From UBA11098 sp041671525 (GTDB lineage Bacteria; Patescibacteriota; Minisyncoccia; Moranbacterales; UBA2206): a stretch of 64,000 bases of DNA. Within the stretch, counting starts at the first letter, position 1; the number at the start of each line of letters is the position of its first letter. A program made the translations under genes and the position numbers. Below are positions 50,440 through 61,300 of this stretch, one piece after another. The DNA is taken from assembly GCA_041671525.1 (NCBI GenBank), contig JBAZBJ010000004.1:25611-89610 (forward strand). Reading direction: 5' to 3'. A model generated the notes under the pieces. The model did not search any database, was not told where the DNA came from, and saw nothing but the letters and a program-made list of their open reading frames with translations.

Positions 50440-51456
50440 CTACGCCTCCGTTGTCCGTTCTTTTTCCTTGATGCCCTTCATGATGGCGGCGGCGATTTTG
50501 GAATTCTCTTTCACAAAAGCTTTGGCAGTTTCACGACCCACGCCCAACTTGGTATCTTCAAAGGTGTACGAGTTGCCGGATTTTTTGATCACTTCAAATT
50601 TCACGCCCGTGTCCAACAGATCGCCGGACTGTGAGATGCCTTCGTTATACATGATGTCAAATTCCGCGGTCTTGAAAGGCGGCGCCACTTTGTTTTTGAC
50701 GATTTTCAGTTTCACGCGGTTGCCCACCACTTCTTCGCCCTTTTTGATCTGCGCGCTGCGTCGCACCTCAATGCGCACAGAAGAATAAAATTTCAGTGCT
50801 TGCCCACCGGTCGTGGTTTCCGGGTTGCCGAACACCACGCCAATCTTCATGCGTAACTGATTGATGAAAATGACCACGGTGTTCGAACGCGCGATGATGG
50901 CTGTCAGCTTGCGCAACGCCTGTGACATGAGGCGCGCTTGCCGCCCCATGTGCGAATCACCCATCTCACCCTCAATTTCGGCTTTGGGCACCAGCGCCGC
51001 CACGGAATCGATCACAATCACATCCACCGCGTTGGAGCGCACCAGCGCGTCCACAATGTCCAGAGCCTGCTCGCCATTGTCCGGTTGGGAAATCAGCAGA
51101 TCATTGATTTTCACCCCGATCTTCTTGGCGTATTCCGGATCCAGGGCGTGCTCCGCGTCGATGAAAGCCGCCGTCCCGCCATCCTTCTGCGCGTTGGCGA
51201 TGATGTGCAAAGTCAAAGTTGTTTTCCCCGAAGATTCCGGTCCATAAATTTCAATCACGCGCCCCCGTGGCACCCCGCCGATCCCCAACGCCAGATCCGC
51301 TGAGATGGAACCGGTGGAAATGGATTTTACGTCCACTCTTTTGATGTCCCCCAATTTCATCAGCATCCCTTCCCCAAACTTTTCTTTAATTTCTTCCACG
51401 ACATGATCCACGCTGGATTGTTTATTCTCCGCTGCAGTTGTTTCTTCTTTGGCCAT
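50440..51456 (-). CDS. recA: Recombinase RecA
   Basis: 338 aa. Walker A GPESSGKTTLTLHI (about 70-83), signature ALRKLTAIIARSNTVVIFIN, L1 region EGEMGDSHMGRQARLMSQAL, and L2 region VVFGNPETTTGGQALKFYSS. It drives homologous recombination and would support repair alongside the Uvr genes. C-terminal end is Lys/Glu-rich (KGIKEKERTTEA). Confidence 0.97.
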   Translation of the reverse strand: MAKEETTAAENKQSSVDHVVEEIKEKFGEGMLMKLGDIKRVDVKSISTGSISADLALGIGGVPRGRVIEIYGPESSGKTTLTLHIIANAQKDGGTAAFIDAEHALDPEYAKKIGVKINDLLISQPDNGEQALDIVDALVRSNAVDVIVIDSVAALVPKAEIEGEMGDSHMGRQARLMSQALRKLTAIIARSNTVVIFINQLRMKIGVVFGNPETTTGGQALKFYSSVRIEVRRSAQIKKGEEVVGNRVKLKIVKNKVAPPFKTAEFDIMYNEGISQSGDLLDTGVKFEVIKKSGNSYTFEDTKLGVGRETAKAFVKENSKIAAAIMKGIKEKERTTEA

Positions 51457-51742
51457 TTTTTTTATTTAACTGTTTATTATAGTGATATTATATCACCCTT
51501 ACAAAATCGCGCAACTTCCTTTACTGTGGATAACTTTTCGGGTAACCTTTGCGGGATTCAAAAAGCTTGGCTTTAAGGAGGAGTCCGCCGCGCCTGCCTG
51601 CCGGCAGGGACGACGGGGAAAAGCCGAGCTTTAAGTGAGGATCCGCGGGCTGGCGGGTTTCCTAAAGCTAAGCTTTTCGCTAATTCGAAAGTATCCTCTC
51701 TAAAGCTGAGCTTTAGGACATCCTCAAAAATCTCAAACAACT
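51457..51742. repeat. Intergenic pile-up of palindromic repeats between recA and the RodZ-like gene
   Basis: No gene seen. It holds CCTGCCTGCCGGCAGG (51593-51608, family C) and at least four AAAGC...GCTTTA words: AAGCTTGGCTTTAAGGAG, AAAGCCGAGCTTTAAG, CCTAAAGCTAAGCTTTTCG (51661-51679) and CTAAAGCTGAGCTTTAG (51700-51716). The last two are family D, which recurs inside the giant gene at 63584-63604. Confidence 0.75.
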
Positions 51743-52750
51743 TTAATACTTCGTATCCGCCGTAAAGGTCACACCCCGCACCGCCCCGGCGTTGCCGCTC
51801 AGCGCGCCGATATCTTTCCCGTTGAACTTCACAAAAGTCGCGTTGCCTTTGCCGGAGTTGAGCACAATTTTGCTATCCGCTTTGAACGCTTGGATCGCGC
51901 CGGTCAACATCGTGCCACTAAAGACCAGATTCCCATCCACCTCTGCACTGACCCAGATCGGGCCCGGATCCACCCGGACTTCCATCTCCAAGCCTTTCTG
52001 ATTGGAAATACCTGAAACGTCATCACCGCTTTGCGCGGCCGGCTCCGTGCTGTTTTCCGCGCTCTGGCTGTCCTGAAGGTTCGATTGCACATTCAAGGTT
52101 TCTGTTGCCTCTTTGTTGAATTTATTCACCGCCCTGATGCTGATCACATTAGTGCCGCTTTGCACGGTCACGCCCTCGCGAAATTTGCCATCGTCCGAAA
52201 CCAAAATCGGAGCACCGTTCAAAAAAAGTTTGGCGTCGCGATCGGTGACGCCCTCCACCGTGACCGAATTTCCGTCGGTCACATAATTCTTGTCCGGACT
52301 GAGGATCACCAACCGCGGCGTGCTCGCAAAGGATCCGATCTCATTGTATAAATAAAAAAATCCCCCAAACACCAATAGAAAAGCCAAGCTGACTGCCAGC
52401 ATCTTGGGCGTAAAAACAAATGATGACACGCTGATGGCTTCCTTTTTTTCTTTTTTCACTCCTTGACGCTCATCCAGATTTTTCCGGATGCCAATTTCCT
52501 TGTCATACATCCGCAGCAGCACTTTTTCCTCGACACCCAAAAATTCCGCATAGCTGCGCAGAAAGCCCCGCACATAGACATCCACCGGCAACTTGGCATA
52601 GACTCCTTCTTCCAGGTATTCCAAATATTTAGCTTGGATCATGGTCTGCCGCGAAGCTTCACCCAGACTCATGCGCCGCTCACTGCGAAGCTTCTTGAGC
52701 TTTTCCCCCAAGGTCAACGTGCCGACGCTCTTCTTCGTAAAACTTCGCAT
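51743..52750 (-). CDS. RodZ-like helix-turn-helix membrane protein
   Basis: 335 aa from the ATG at 52750. HTH_25/Xre-type domain at about 15-85 (TLGEKLKKLRSERRMSLGEA, then YVRGFLRSYAEFLGVEEKVL), a basic linker, one membrane helix at about 118-136 (MLAVSLAFLLVFGGFFYLYN), and an external part with an Ig-like/PEGA-type domain (NSVTVEGVTDRDAKLFLNGA) and a DUF4115-like C-terminus (WVSAEVDGNLVFSGTMLTGA). RodZ links MreB to the cell wall, but MreB is not in the window. Related words of the AATTCGC type lie upstream. Confidence 0.8.
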   Translation of the reverse strand: MRSFTKKSVGTLTLGEKLKKLRSERRMSLGEASRQTMIQAKYLEYLEEGVYAKLPVDVYVRGFLRSYAEFLGVEEKVLLRMYDKEIGIRKNLDERQGVKKEKKEAISVSSFVFTPKMLAVSLAFLLVFGGFFYLYNEIGSFASTPRLVILSPDKNYVTDGNSVTVEGVTDRDAKLFLNGAPILVSDDGKFREGVTVQSGTNVISIRAVNKFNKEATETLNVQSNLQDSQSAENSTEPAAQSGDDVSGISNQKGLEMEVRVDPGPIWVSAEVDGNLVFSGTMLTGAIQAFKADSKIVLNSGKGNATFVKFNGKDIGALSGNAGAVRGVTFTADTKY

Positions 52751-52863
52751 CATAAATAATAACTCGCGAATTATCAACGAATTAAAAACTAATTAGTGCG
52801 AATAACTCAAATTAATTCGTTCGCTTGTATTCGCTTTTTATTAGCTCCGAATTCGTGAGTCGC

Positions 52864-55230
52864 TTACATTTGCCACTTATCCCTCACTGTTTGATCAGTA
52901 ACTGCGTCATCATAGGCGATCGCTTCGGCCGGGGTGTCTTTGGCAGCATAAACTTCCCGCGGCTTGGCGCCGTCGGACGGTCCAATTACGCCATTGTCTT
53001 CCAGAATGTCCAGCAGTCGAGCCGCCCGCGAATAACCGACGCGCAAGCGTCTTTGCAAGAGCGAGGCCGAAGCCTTGCCGGCGCGCGTCACTTCTTCCTT
53101 GGCCGATTCATATAAATCGTCGTCCTGGCTACCTTCCGGGGTATTTTTGAAATCCAATCCGCCGCCCTGTGCCGGACTGGTGATGTTTTCGCCCAAATCT
53201 TCGCCGTGTTCATATTTCTGGTCCTTGATGAATTTAACTACATCCTTAACTTCTTTCTCGCTGACGAACACGCCCTGCACCCGTTTCGGCTTGGGTGAAC
53301 TGGCGGACAGATACAACATATCCCCATTGCCCAGCAATTTTTCCGCCCCAGACATGTCCAAAATCGTGCGCGAATCGATCTGGGTGGCCACCTGGAACGC
53401 CACGCGGGTGGTAATGTTGGCTTTGATCAAGCCGGTGATAACTTCCACGGACGGCCGCTGCGTCGAAACGATCAGATGGATGCCCACGGCGCGCGCCATC
53501 TGCGCCAAGCGCACCACCGCGCCTTCCACTTCTTTACCATGGCTACCCATGAGATCCGCCAACTCGTCGATGATGATCACGATGTAGGGCAATTTCTCAA
53601 ATTCTTTTTCCACAATCTCGCCGGTGTCGAAATCCGTATATTTGGTTTTGTGTCCAGCTTTGATTTTTTCGTTATACGAGGCAATGTCGCGCGAACCACT
53701 GTCTTGCAGCGATCGGTAGCGGCGTTCCATTTCGCCCACCGCCCATTTGAGCGCGCTCACCACTTTGCCATTGTCCACGATCACATCACACAGCAGATGC
53801 GGGATGCCATTATACAGTGACAGCTCCACGCGCTTGGGATCCACCATAATAAATTTCAGATCGTCCGGCGAATTTTGATAGAGCAAAGTCGTGATCACCG
53901 AATTGATGCCCACCGATTTACCGGTGCCGGTCGCGCCCGCGATCATCAGATGCGGCATCTTGTCCAAATTGCCAAAAGCATAGGTTCCGCTCACATCCTC
54001 GCCCAGCGCCAAAGTCAGATTCGATTTCCGATTTTTGAAATCGGCGCCTTCCAAAATATCCCGCAGCCGCACAATGGCGGAAGTTGTGTTCGGCACTTCG
54101 ATGCCGATCAAAGACTTGCCCGGAATCGGCGCCTCAATGCGGATCGGATGTTTCGCCAGTGCCAGCGCCAGGTCATTTTGCAGCGCCAGAATGCGGGAAA
54201 TCTTCACGCCCACGGCTGGGCGAAAACTGTACTGCGTCACCGCCGGACCGGTTTGAATTTCCCCGCGCTCCACTTCAATGCCAAAATAGCGCAACGTTTT
54301 TTCAATCGTCTCGGCGTTTTTTTCCACGTCCCCACCTTTGGCTTCGCCGGAACTTTTTTCCAGGAGCGTCACGGGCGGAAATTTCCAATTGCCATTTCCG
54401 TGACTAAAAATTGTCCCCGGATTTTTTTCTGCAAAATCATCCTTCGCGCCGCCTTTGACGGAAAATTCTTTATGCGCGATGCCAGTCAACAGTTTTTCAT
54501 CGACAAATTGGTCGCGCCCTTCCACAAATTCGATTTTCCCGATGTTGGAATCCGGATCAGCCGGATCGGCCTGTACAGACGCAAGGCCTTGCGTCTCTAC
54601 GGCATCTCTCTCGTTAATTTTTTCAGCTGCCACGCTCCCATCCTCCACAAATTCCACCCCATCTTCTGCCGCCTCTTTTTTCGCAAACAACTTTTCAAAA
54701 AAATGCGCGATGGAAAAATTGAACGCCACGATGATGCCGATCAAAAAGAAAGCCACAATCACCACCAAACCGCCGGCGTTGCCCAGCAGTTTCACTGCCG
54801 CGTACGCCACGCCATAGCCGATATAGCCGCCGCCCGTGCCCGCACGCGCCGCTTCGGCCATTTGGTCGAGCGCAAAAAGCCAATGGAAAAAACCGGTGAG
54901 ACTCACAAAAATAATTATCAGTCCGATAATTTTCGTGATATAAAAACCGGTCTCTTTGCGCAGCAGCAAAATCAGACCGGCGAGGATCAAAAATAACGGC
55001 GACACAAATTTTGCCCAGCCAATCAAGGCGCCCGCCAGCCGCTCATCCAAAAACTGACCGACCATCCCGGCCGCGTCAAAAAAACCCAGAAGCATCACCA
55101 ACGCCAACGCGAACAAAAAAACCGCCAGAATGCTCCGTTTCACGTCGCCGCCGATGCTAAATTTCGGCTTTTTCGCCTCTTCCAAAGCTTCCTGTTTTCT
55201 GTTTTTTTCCTCCTTTTTCTTACGCCCCAT
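52864..55230 (-). CDS. ftsK: DNA translocase FtsK/SpoIIIE
   Basis: 788 aa. Four to five membrane helices at about 30-175, a linker, then the motor: Walker A MIAGATGTGKSVGINSVITT (about 430-450), Walker B VIIIDELADLM, and RQGVFVSEKEV-type motifs. The C-terminal winged-helix gamma domain (about 715-780: SLLQRRLRVGYSRAARLLDI) reads DNA orientation sequences. The linker carries an in-frame palindrome encoding VETQGLASVQ (residues 211-220). Moves chromosome ends at division. Confidence 0.94.
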   Translation of the reverse strand: MGRKKKEEKNRKQEALEEAKKPKFSIGGDVKRSILAVFLFALALVMLLGFFDAAGMVGQFLDERLAGALIGWAKFVSPLFLILAGLILLLRKETGFYITKIIGLIIIFVSLTGFFHWLFALDQMAEAARAGTGGGYIGYGVAYAAVKLLGNAGGLVVIVAFFLIGIIVAFNFSIAHFFEKLFAKKEAAEDGVEFVEDGSVAAEKINERDAVETQGLASVQADPADPDSNIGKIEFVEGRDQFVDEKLLTGIAHKEFSVKGGAKDDFAEKNPGTIFSHGNGNWKFPPVTLLEKSSGEAKGGDVEKNAETIEKTLRYFGIEVERGEIQTGPAVTQYSFRPAVGVKISRILALQNDLALALAKHPIRIEAPIPGKSLIGIEVPNTTSAIVRLRDILEGADFKNRKSNLTLALGEDVSGTYAFGNLDKMPHLMIAGATGTGKSVGINSVITTLLYQNSPDDLKFIMVDPKRVELSLYNGIPHLLCDVIVDNGKVVSALKWAVGEMERRYRSLQDSGSRDIASYNEKIKAGHKTKYTDFDTGEIVEKEFEKLPYIVIIIDELADLMGSHGKEVEGAVVRLAQMARAVGIHLIVSTQRPSVEVITGLIKANITTRVAFQVATQIDSRTILDMSGAEKLLGNGDMLYLSASSPKPKRVQGVFVSEKEVKDVVKFIKDQKYEHGEDLGENITSPAQGGGLDFKNTPEGSQDDDLYESAKEEVTRAGKASASLLQRRLRVGYSRAARLLDILEDNGVIGPSDGAKPREVYAAKDTPAEAIAYDDAVTDQTVRDKWQM
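54573..54600. repeat. Palindrome family A inside ftsK
   Basis: GTACAGACGCA-aggcct-TGCGTCTCTAC, encoding VETQGLASVQ in the linker. Same reading frame as the uvrC and fibre-gene copies. Confidence 0.88.
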
Positions 55231-55239
55231 TCAATTGTC

Positions 55240-55260
55240 ATTCCGGGCTTGACCCGGAAT
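55240..55260. repeat. Palindrome ATTCCGGG-cttga-CCCGGAAT upstream of ftsK
   Basis: 8-bp perfect arms, 10 bp upstream of the ftsK ATG. Repeats of this wording occur in many unrelated genomes (established knowledge from memory). Confidence 0.75.
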
Positions 55261-55305
55261 CTAATTCTTAGATTCTTTAACTGTATTTTAGCACAAAATT
55301 GCAAA

Positions 55306-55329
55306 ACAAAAAACCTCGCCGAAGCGAGG
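55306..55329 (-). terminator. Terminator of the giant surface protein gene
   Basis: Minus strand CCTCGC-ttcg-GCGAGG followed by TTTTTTG. Confidence 0.88.
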
Positions 55330-55352
55330 CTTTCCTTTTTAACTAGCCAGGG

Positions 55353-58300
55353 CTATAACTTCGCCCAACTAAAGATATCTTGGAAATTGCCAATGATGAT
55401 CTGGACGATGTTTTCTTTGATTTTCGGCGTGAGCAGCGCGAAGTCACCGGAGCGGGCGACGTTTTCGGACGCGTCCACGGATTTAACCCGGAAATAGTAA
55501 ACGGTGCCCGGCTTGAAAATCGTGACCACCGCCACGTGATTGAGCGTCAACTGCTTGGAAATGTTCACTTCTTTTTCTTCGCCACTGATGCCTTCGCGAT
55601 AGGCAAACACCGAAGTGGCCGGCTCATCGGTCGTCCAAGAAACGATCGACTGCACTTTGCCGTTCTGTGCCAGAGCGCTGTCCGTGCGGATCTGATCCAG
55701 CTTCGGTGGGTTTTCATCTTTGCCGGTTGTGAACGAGCCGCCCGCTTGAGTAGTTTCATTGCCTTGTTCGTCACGCACCTTGACTGAATAACTGAACGTC
55801 GCGCCAGAAGCCAGATTTTTTAGGATGATTTCATGGCTGGAACCGAGCTGAGGGTTGCCCTGCGAACCAGAATTTTCCGGATTCTTGGCGTCCGTATAGA
55901 TAATCAAGGCGTCGGTCGCGATGTTTGTCTTGAAATTAATTTTGGTCTCATGTTCGGTAACACCGGTCACCTTGACACCGGAAATCTGCGGCGGTGATTT
56001 TGGCTGGAAAGTATAATCGCCTGAAGAATACAAATTATTATTGGCGTCTTTGCCTTTCACGCGGAAGTGATAGGTCTGTCCCGATTGCAACCCGGACAGC
56101 GTCACGGTGTGCTCTGTCGCCATCGCGCTATTTTCCTTCTTTTGTCCGTATTCTTCCGTCAAGCCGTATTCCACGCCGGAGGTGGTTTTGGCTGAGGTTT
56201 TCCAAGTGATGGTGGCCTGATTGAGACTGAGCGAGGCCACATTAATGGAAGACAGTGACGAAGGTGAAGCGGTCGTGAAAGAGGACTCTGAACTCTTGGT
56301 GATATTGCCGGCCGCGTCGGCGGACAGCACCACAAAATAATATTTGGTGGCCGGCACCAGCCCATTAATGATGACGGCGTGCGCAGTCACATAATTGGCC
56401 GCGGCCGAATTGATCAAATAATCACTGGCCATATTTTCATAAGTTCCGCTCTCGATGCCATAGGCCACCGAACCGCCGGCCTTTTCGTTCGTGTCCCAGC
56501 TCACCGTCACCGATTCGCCGGTAATGGTGCCCGCGCTGACGCCGGAGATGTTCGGCGCGATCACGTCGCCCAACGCCGCGAAACCGGCCTGAGTCAACAT
56601 TCGTTCCTCGGTCGTAAAGTCATATTCACTCGGATCCGCGATCGCCGTTTCCAGATCATCTTCGCAATTGATTTGGTAATAATATTTAGTGGAAAAAATC
56701 AGACCGTTGATATTGATCGCATGGTGCAGATTGAAATTTTCCCGCGCGGCATATCCGTCTTCTTCCGCCACGTCATTGGTATAGTTGCCGGTGGCTGTGC
56801 CGGACTGGATCATGCACACCGCCGGCGCGTCCGTGTCAAAATTGACCACCGCCGCCACGTCCGTGACCAAAGATTCCGTCACATTGGAAATCGCAGTGAG
56901 CGGCGCGTGCTGATCGACTTGCGTCGCCAAAGTCGTGAAAGTCACCGCCGCGGAAGAAGTGAAGTTGGTGTCCGCAGTTTCCGAATCGGTGATTTTTGTC
57001 CGCAGATAGTAGGTCGTCTCCGGCGTCAGGCCGGTCAGGTGGAAATAATGAGTTTTGGTCGCCGTGTTGATTTCCGTATGATTGGCGCAACTGTCCACGT
57101 CCGCGATGGTGGCCGTGTCCCAACACAGCTTAGAAGTGGCTTCCGTGTTGGCGGCCGGCAAATAGATCACCGCTTCCGTGTCGGAGAATTGCGCGACCAA
57201 AGGATTGCCCGGATTGGTCAGCGCCGGATGCGCGCTTTGAATTTCCAAAGTCGTGAAAGTATATTCCGCGCTCACGCTCACGTTGCCGGAAGTGTCTTCC
57301 GAAACCAAGCGATAATAATACGGTGTGCTCGCCGCCAAAGAATCCAGACTCATGATGAAAGTGTGCGCCAGATTGGAACTGTCGCCGGACAAATTGTCAG
57401 CGTACGGATTTCGATTGGCATTGTCCGGATCAAAATTCAGATCCACGAAATTGTCAAACGCGGCGTGCGTCACCGTGTCATAGAGCAACCAGGAAGTGGA
57501 ACGCTCATCCGTTTCCCAAGCCAGCGCTGCCTGCGTGTCCGTCACAATCAGCGGATTGCCGGGATTGGCGGTGATACTTGGCGCGGCGGAGTCGGAAAAA
57601 GTGGTGAAACGATGGAAGGCGCCGTTGGCGGTGTCGCGCGCCGTCGCGCTGTTGGCGATCGATTCGACATAAAAATAATATTGCGTACCAACTGACAGTC
57701 CGCTCAACGTGCAGGTATGACCGACCACATCGGATCCGTCGCAGGCGCCCTCGGCCGGCGTCACCAGCGCACCATCCGCGTCCACTTCGGCGGCATAATA
57801 CAACGCCGAACTGGATGCCAAATCAGCGCCGTTTTTATTTTCGGTCGTCCAGGTTATCGTCGCGGTGGTGTTGCCGATCGGATCCGGGTTGATATTTTTG
57901 ATCACCGGCCCGTTTTTGGTCGTAAAAGTGGCAGGTCCATCTGCAGTCGCTTCTTTGTTCCAGGAAGTGCGGGAGCGCACCTGATAATCATACTCCGTGT
58001 CGGGTAATAGGTCATATAACCGTTCAGTGGCCTTGGAAATCGTGATGGCATGACTGACCTCATACGATTCATAACTGCGGCAATTCCAGTTCGGCGTCGG
58101 CACCATGTGCACGCGCCAACAGACCTGGCTGTCAGCCGGCAATGGTTCTTCGGCATTATTGGCGTTGACAGTTGTCCAATGGATCGTCGCCTGATTGGCA
58201 AACAGTTCCGCGTCCGGCACCGGGTCGGCTGGAAATTCAATGGCCACATCCTTGGTTACGGAAGAAGATGCCGAACTTGGCACCACGCACCGTTTTTCAC

Positions 58301-61300
58301 TGACGGCTGAATAGTCCGTGCCATCCGCATCCTGACTGGCAAACCGGAGCACCTGACAATATTTGTTCGCGTCCGTCAGACTGAGATAAGTTTTGTAATT
58401 GGTCGACTGCTGACTAATGGTTGTGGTCGGCACGCCCGTGGTGTCCGGCGTACAGTCCGCGTTGTCTTTGAGATCCGCGCATTGGAACAATTGATATTGA
58501 GAAAAACCTTTGGAGCCTTCGTGCCCGGTCGGAATTTTCCAGGACAAAAAGACGCGGAAATCATCCGGATCGGAAACATCGTAATATTGGAAAGATTCGG
58601 GCGTGCGCGGCGGCGCGGCGCTCAAGGTTGTCGTGTTGCCGGCCACGTCGCGATATTCCACACAGGCTTTGACCAAGGCACTCTCACTGTCCAAGTCTAA
58701 GGTCGCGGCAAAATCTCCCCAAGTAGCCGCCGACAAATCACAAGCTGCCGCATCATCTTCATGGATAACCGAACGCATTTGCAACCCGGTGATGCCGCGA
58801 CTGCCATCAGTAGCGGTGAGCGCAATCTGTCCACTGCCCAATGAACGATCCACGGTAATTGTGCCATCCGGATTCGTAATATCAATATTCAACGGATTAA
58901 CGCCGGCCTGGTAGGCTGCGTTGCCGGCTGTATCGATCGCCTTGACGCAGATATATTTTGTGTTGTTGGTTTCCGTATTGATCGTGATCAGATCGTCGGA
59001 ACCGAACGTCGTGCCGCCGGCATAATTTTCGTCAGCGCAGGTCGCGTCGGCGCTGAAAATATATTTATAGCTGGCCGAATTGGTTTCGACCACGTTAATC
59101 ACAATGTCATCGCTTTGCACCGGACCGGCTGCCACATCATCCGTGAAGGCAATGACCGGCGCGGTCGTGTCCACCAAAGCTCCACCGGCAATGTTGGTAC
59201 CGGGCATATCAGTGTTGGTCAGTTGGTTATTTTTAATATCGGAAACGCTTTGTGCCACGATGGAAGTCACCTGCAAATTCGCCGCGTTGTCGCCGGCCTG
59301 AACAGTATATGTGCCGGAAATCGTTTCCGCGCTGACCGTCGTCAGATCAATGGTGGCGACACCGCCATCCGCGTTGACTTTCACCTGGATCTGGCTGCCG
59401 GCCTGGACTGACTCGCTATAGTTGGCGACCACGGTGATCGCGTCGCCGGCGTTATAGCTGCCGCTCGCCGCGGAAAAGGAAGACAGGCTCGGTGGCACCG
59501 TGTCCACGATCAGATTTTTATTGTCGCCCAGGTTTTGCCCGGCCGGAATCGTTTCGCTGCTGCGCAGATTGCCCGCGGCGTCCGTCACGCTAGTAGTCAC
59601 AATCTGCCCGATGGAGAGATCCGGGGAGTCATCACTCACGCCGCTGCCGGCCGCACTCACAGTGTACGTTCCGGAGAGGGTCGCGCCGGCAATTTGGTTG
59701 AGCAACACTTGCGACTGCGCGGTGTTGTTTAGCCTGACCGTCATAGTGGCGCCATTGGCTAAATTTTCATTAAAGACTGCCTGAATATTGATCGTGTCGC
59801 CGGTACCGTACATCGTCAAGGGATCTCCCGGATCGGAATTGGTGCTCGACGAAGTGAAGGATTGCAACACCGGCGCAATTTTGTCCACGACTAAAACTGT
59901 TGAAGTGCCACCGGTGGTCGTGTTGCCAGCGTTGTCTTCGGCGATAACTTGATAATAATAGCTACCTTCGGCCAGGGCGGAGTTGTCGGCATAACTAGTA
60001 GTACCGATGGTCGTTTCGGTGCGGATCGTGGCGAATGTGCCACCCACGCCCAGTTTTCTTTGCACTAAATAATTTTTGAAATTAGTCTCCGTCGATTGCG
60101 TCCAACTCACCGTCTGATTACCCGTGTTGTTGAGATAGCTGTTCAAAGTCGCGGTGCCCGGTGAAGTCGGCGCGGTGTTGTCCACAGTGAAAGTCGCCCC
60201 ACTGGTCGGCGCGGCCGTGATGACATTGCTCGCCGCGTCCGTGCCCACACTCAAAGCCACAGTGGCCGTGCCGTTGCCGGCGCCCACCGTGTGAGTGTAG
60301 GCATAATGCGTCGTGTCCGTTTTGGTCATGTTGGTGGCCGCCAGCGTGTTGCCACCGGAGATGGCAACCTTCGGAATCGGCGCGTCCAGCATCGCCTCAC
60401 TGAAAGTCGCGGTGATGATCTGACTGTCACCCGCTTTCACATCACGATTAATGGAATAGGTAACCGCCGCGGTCGGCGCGGTCGTGTCAATAACCAACGC
60501 TTTGTTGGCGGCCAGATTAGTCGTCGGCGCGAAATTGGTCATGGCGTTACCGGCCTGATCGGCGATGGTGCCCGCGACCGTGTTGACCGTCAAATCGGCG
60601 GAAGTGTCACCGGCTTGGACAGTATAATTGCAAGTGGCCGTGCCGGCGTTGGTCACGCCGCTGAATGTACAAGTGCGGTCAGTGCTGCCTGTTTCCAGCG
60701 TCACCGTGATCGTGCCGGTGGTCGTGATGTTTTCCGAAAAAGTCAGATCCACGTCAATCACTTCTCCGGCCTTATATGATCCATTAACTTTGTCGGAAGA
60801 AATATTGGTAATGGTCGGTGCCAGAAAATCCAAGTCCACCGCCGTCGGAATCACGACGCCGATGTTATTGGTCGGCAGGCCGGCGTCCGTGAACGCATCA
60901 TTGGCAAATATTTTTAAATTTATTTTATTCGCGCCGGTGAACGATCCGCCATTCAAACTAGTTCCGCTGGAATTTTCCGCTTTGGCGTTCCAGGTTATGG
61001 TTTTAGTGGTTGAAGCTGAGGTGGTGACACTGGTCACGGTGTCATAACTGTTGGTGCCGGCCAGTTGCGTCGCCTGGAAAAAGACCGCTGTGTCGGCCGT
61101 GTGCGCCGCGCCGGCGGTCGGATAATTGGTCGTGAAATTCTGCGCACGGGAAATTCCGGTTAGCGTAACGGTAGTTGTCCCATTCCCCAACACCCCTAAA
61201 TACCCCAACAACTCCGAATTGATCAAAACATTACCCGAAGTCGGAATCGTATATGAGTTGGGATTATTAAGCAAAACATTGCTCGTGCTGGAGTCGGTAA

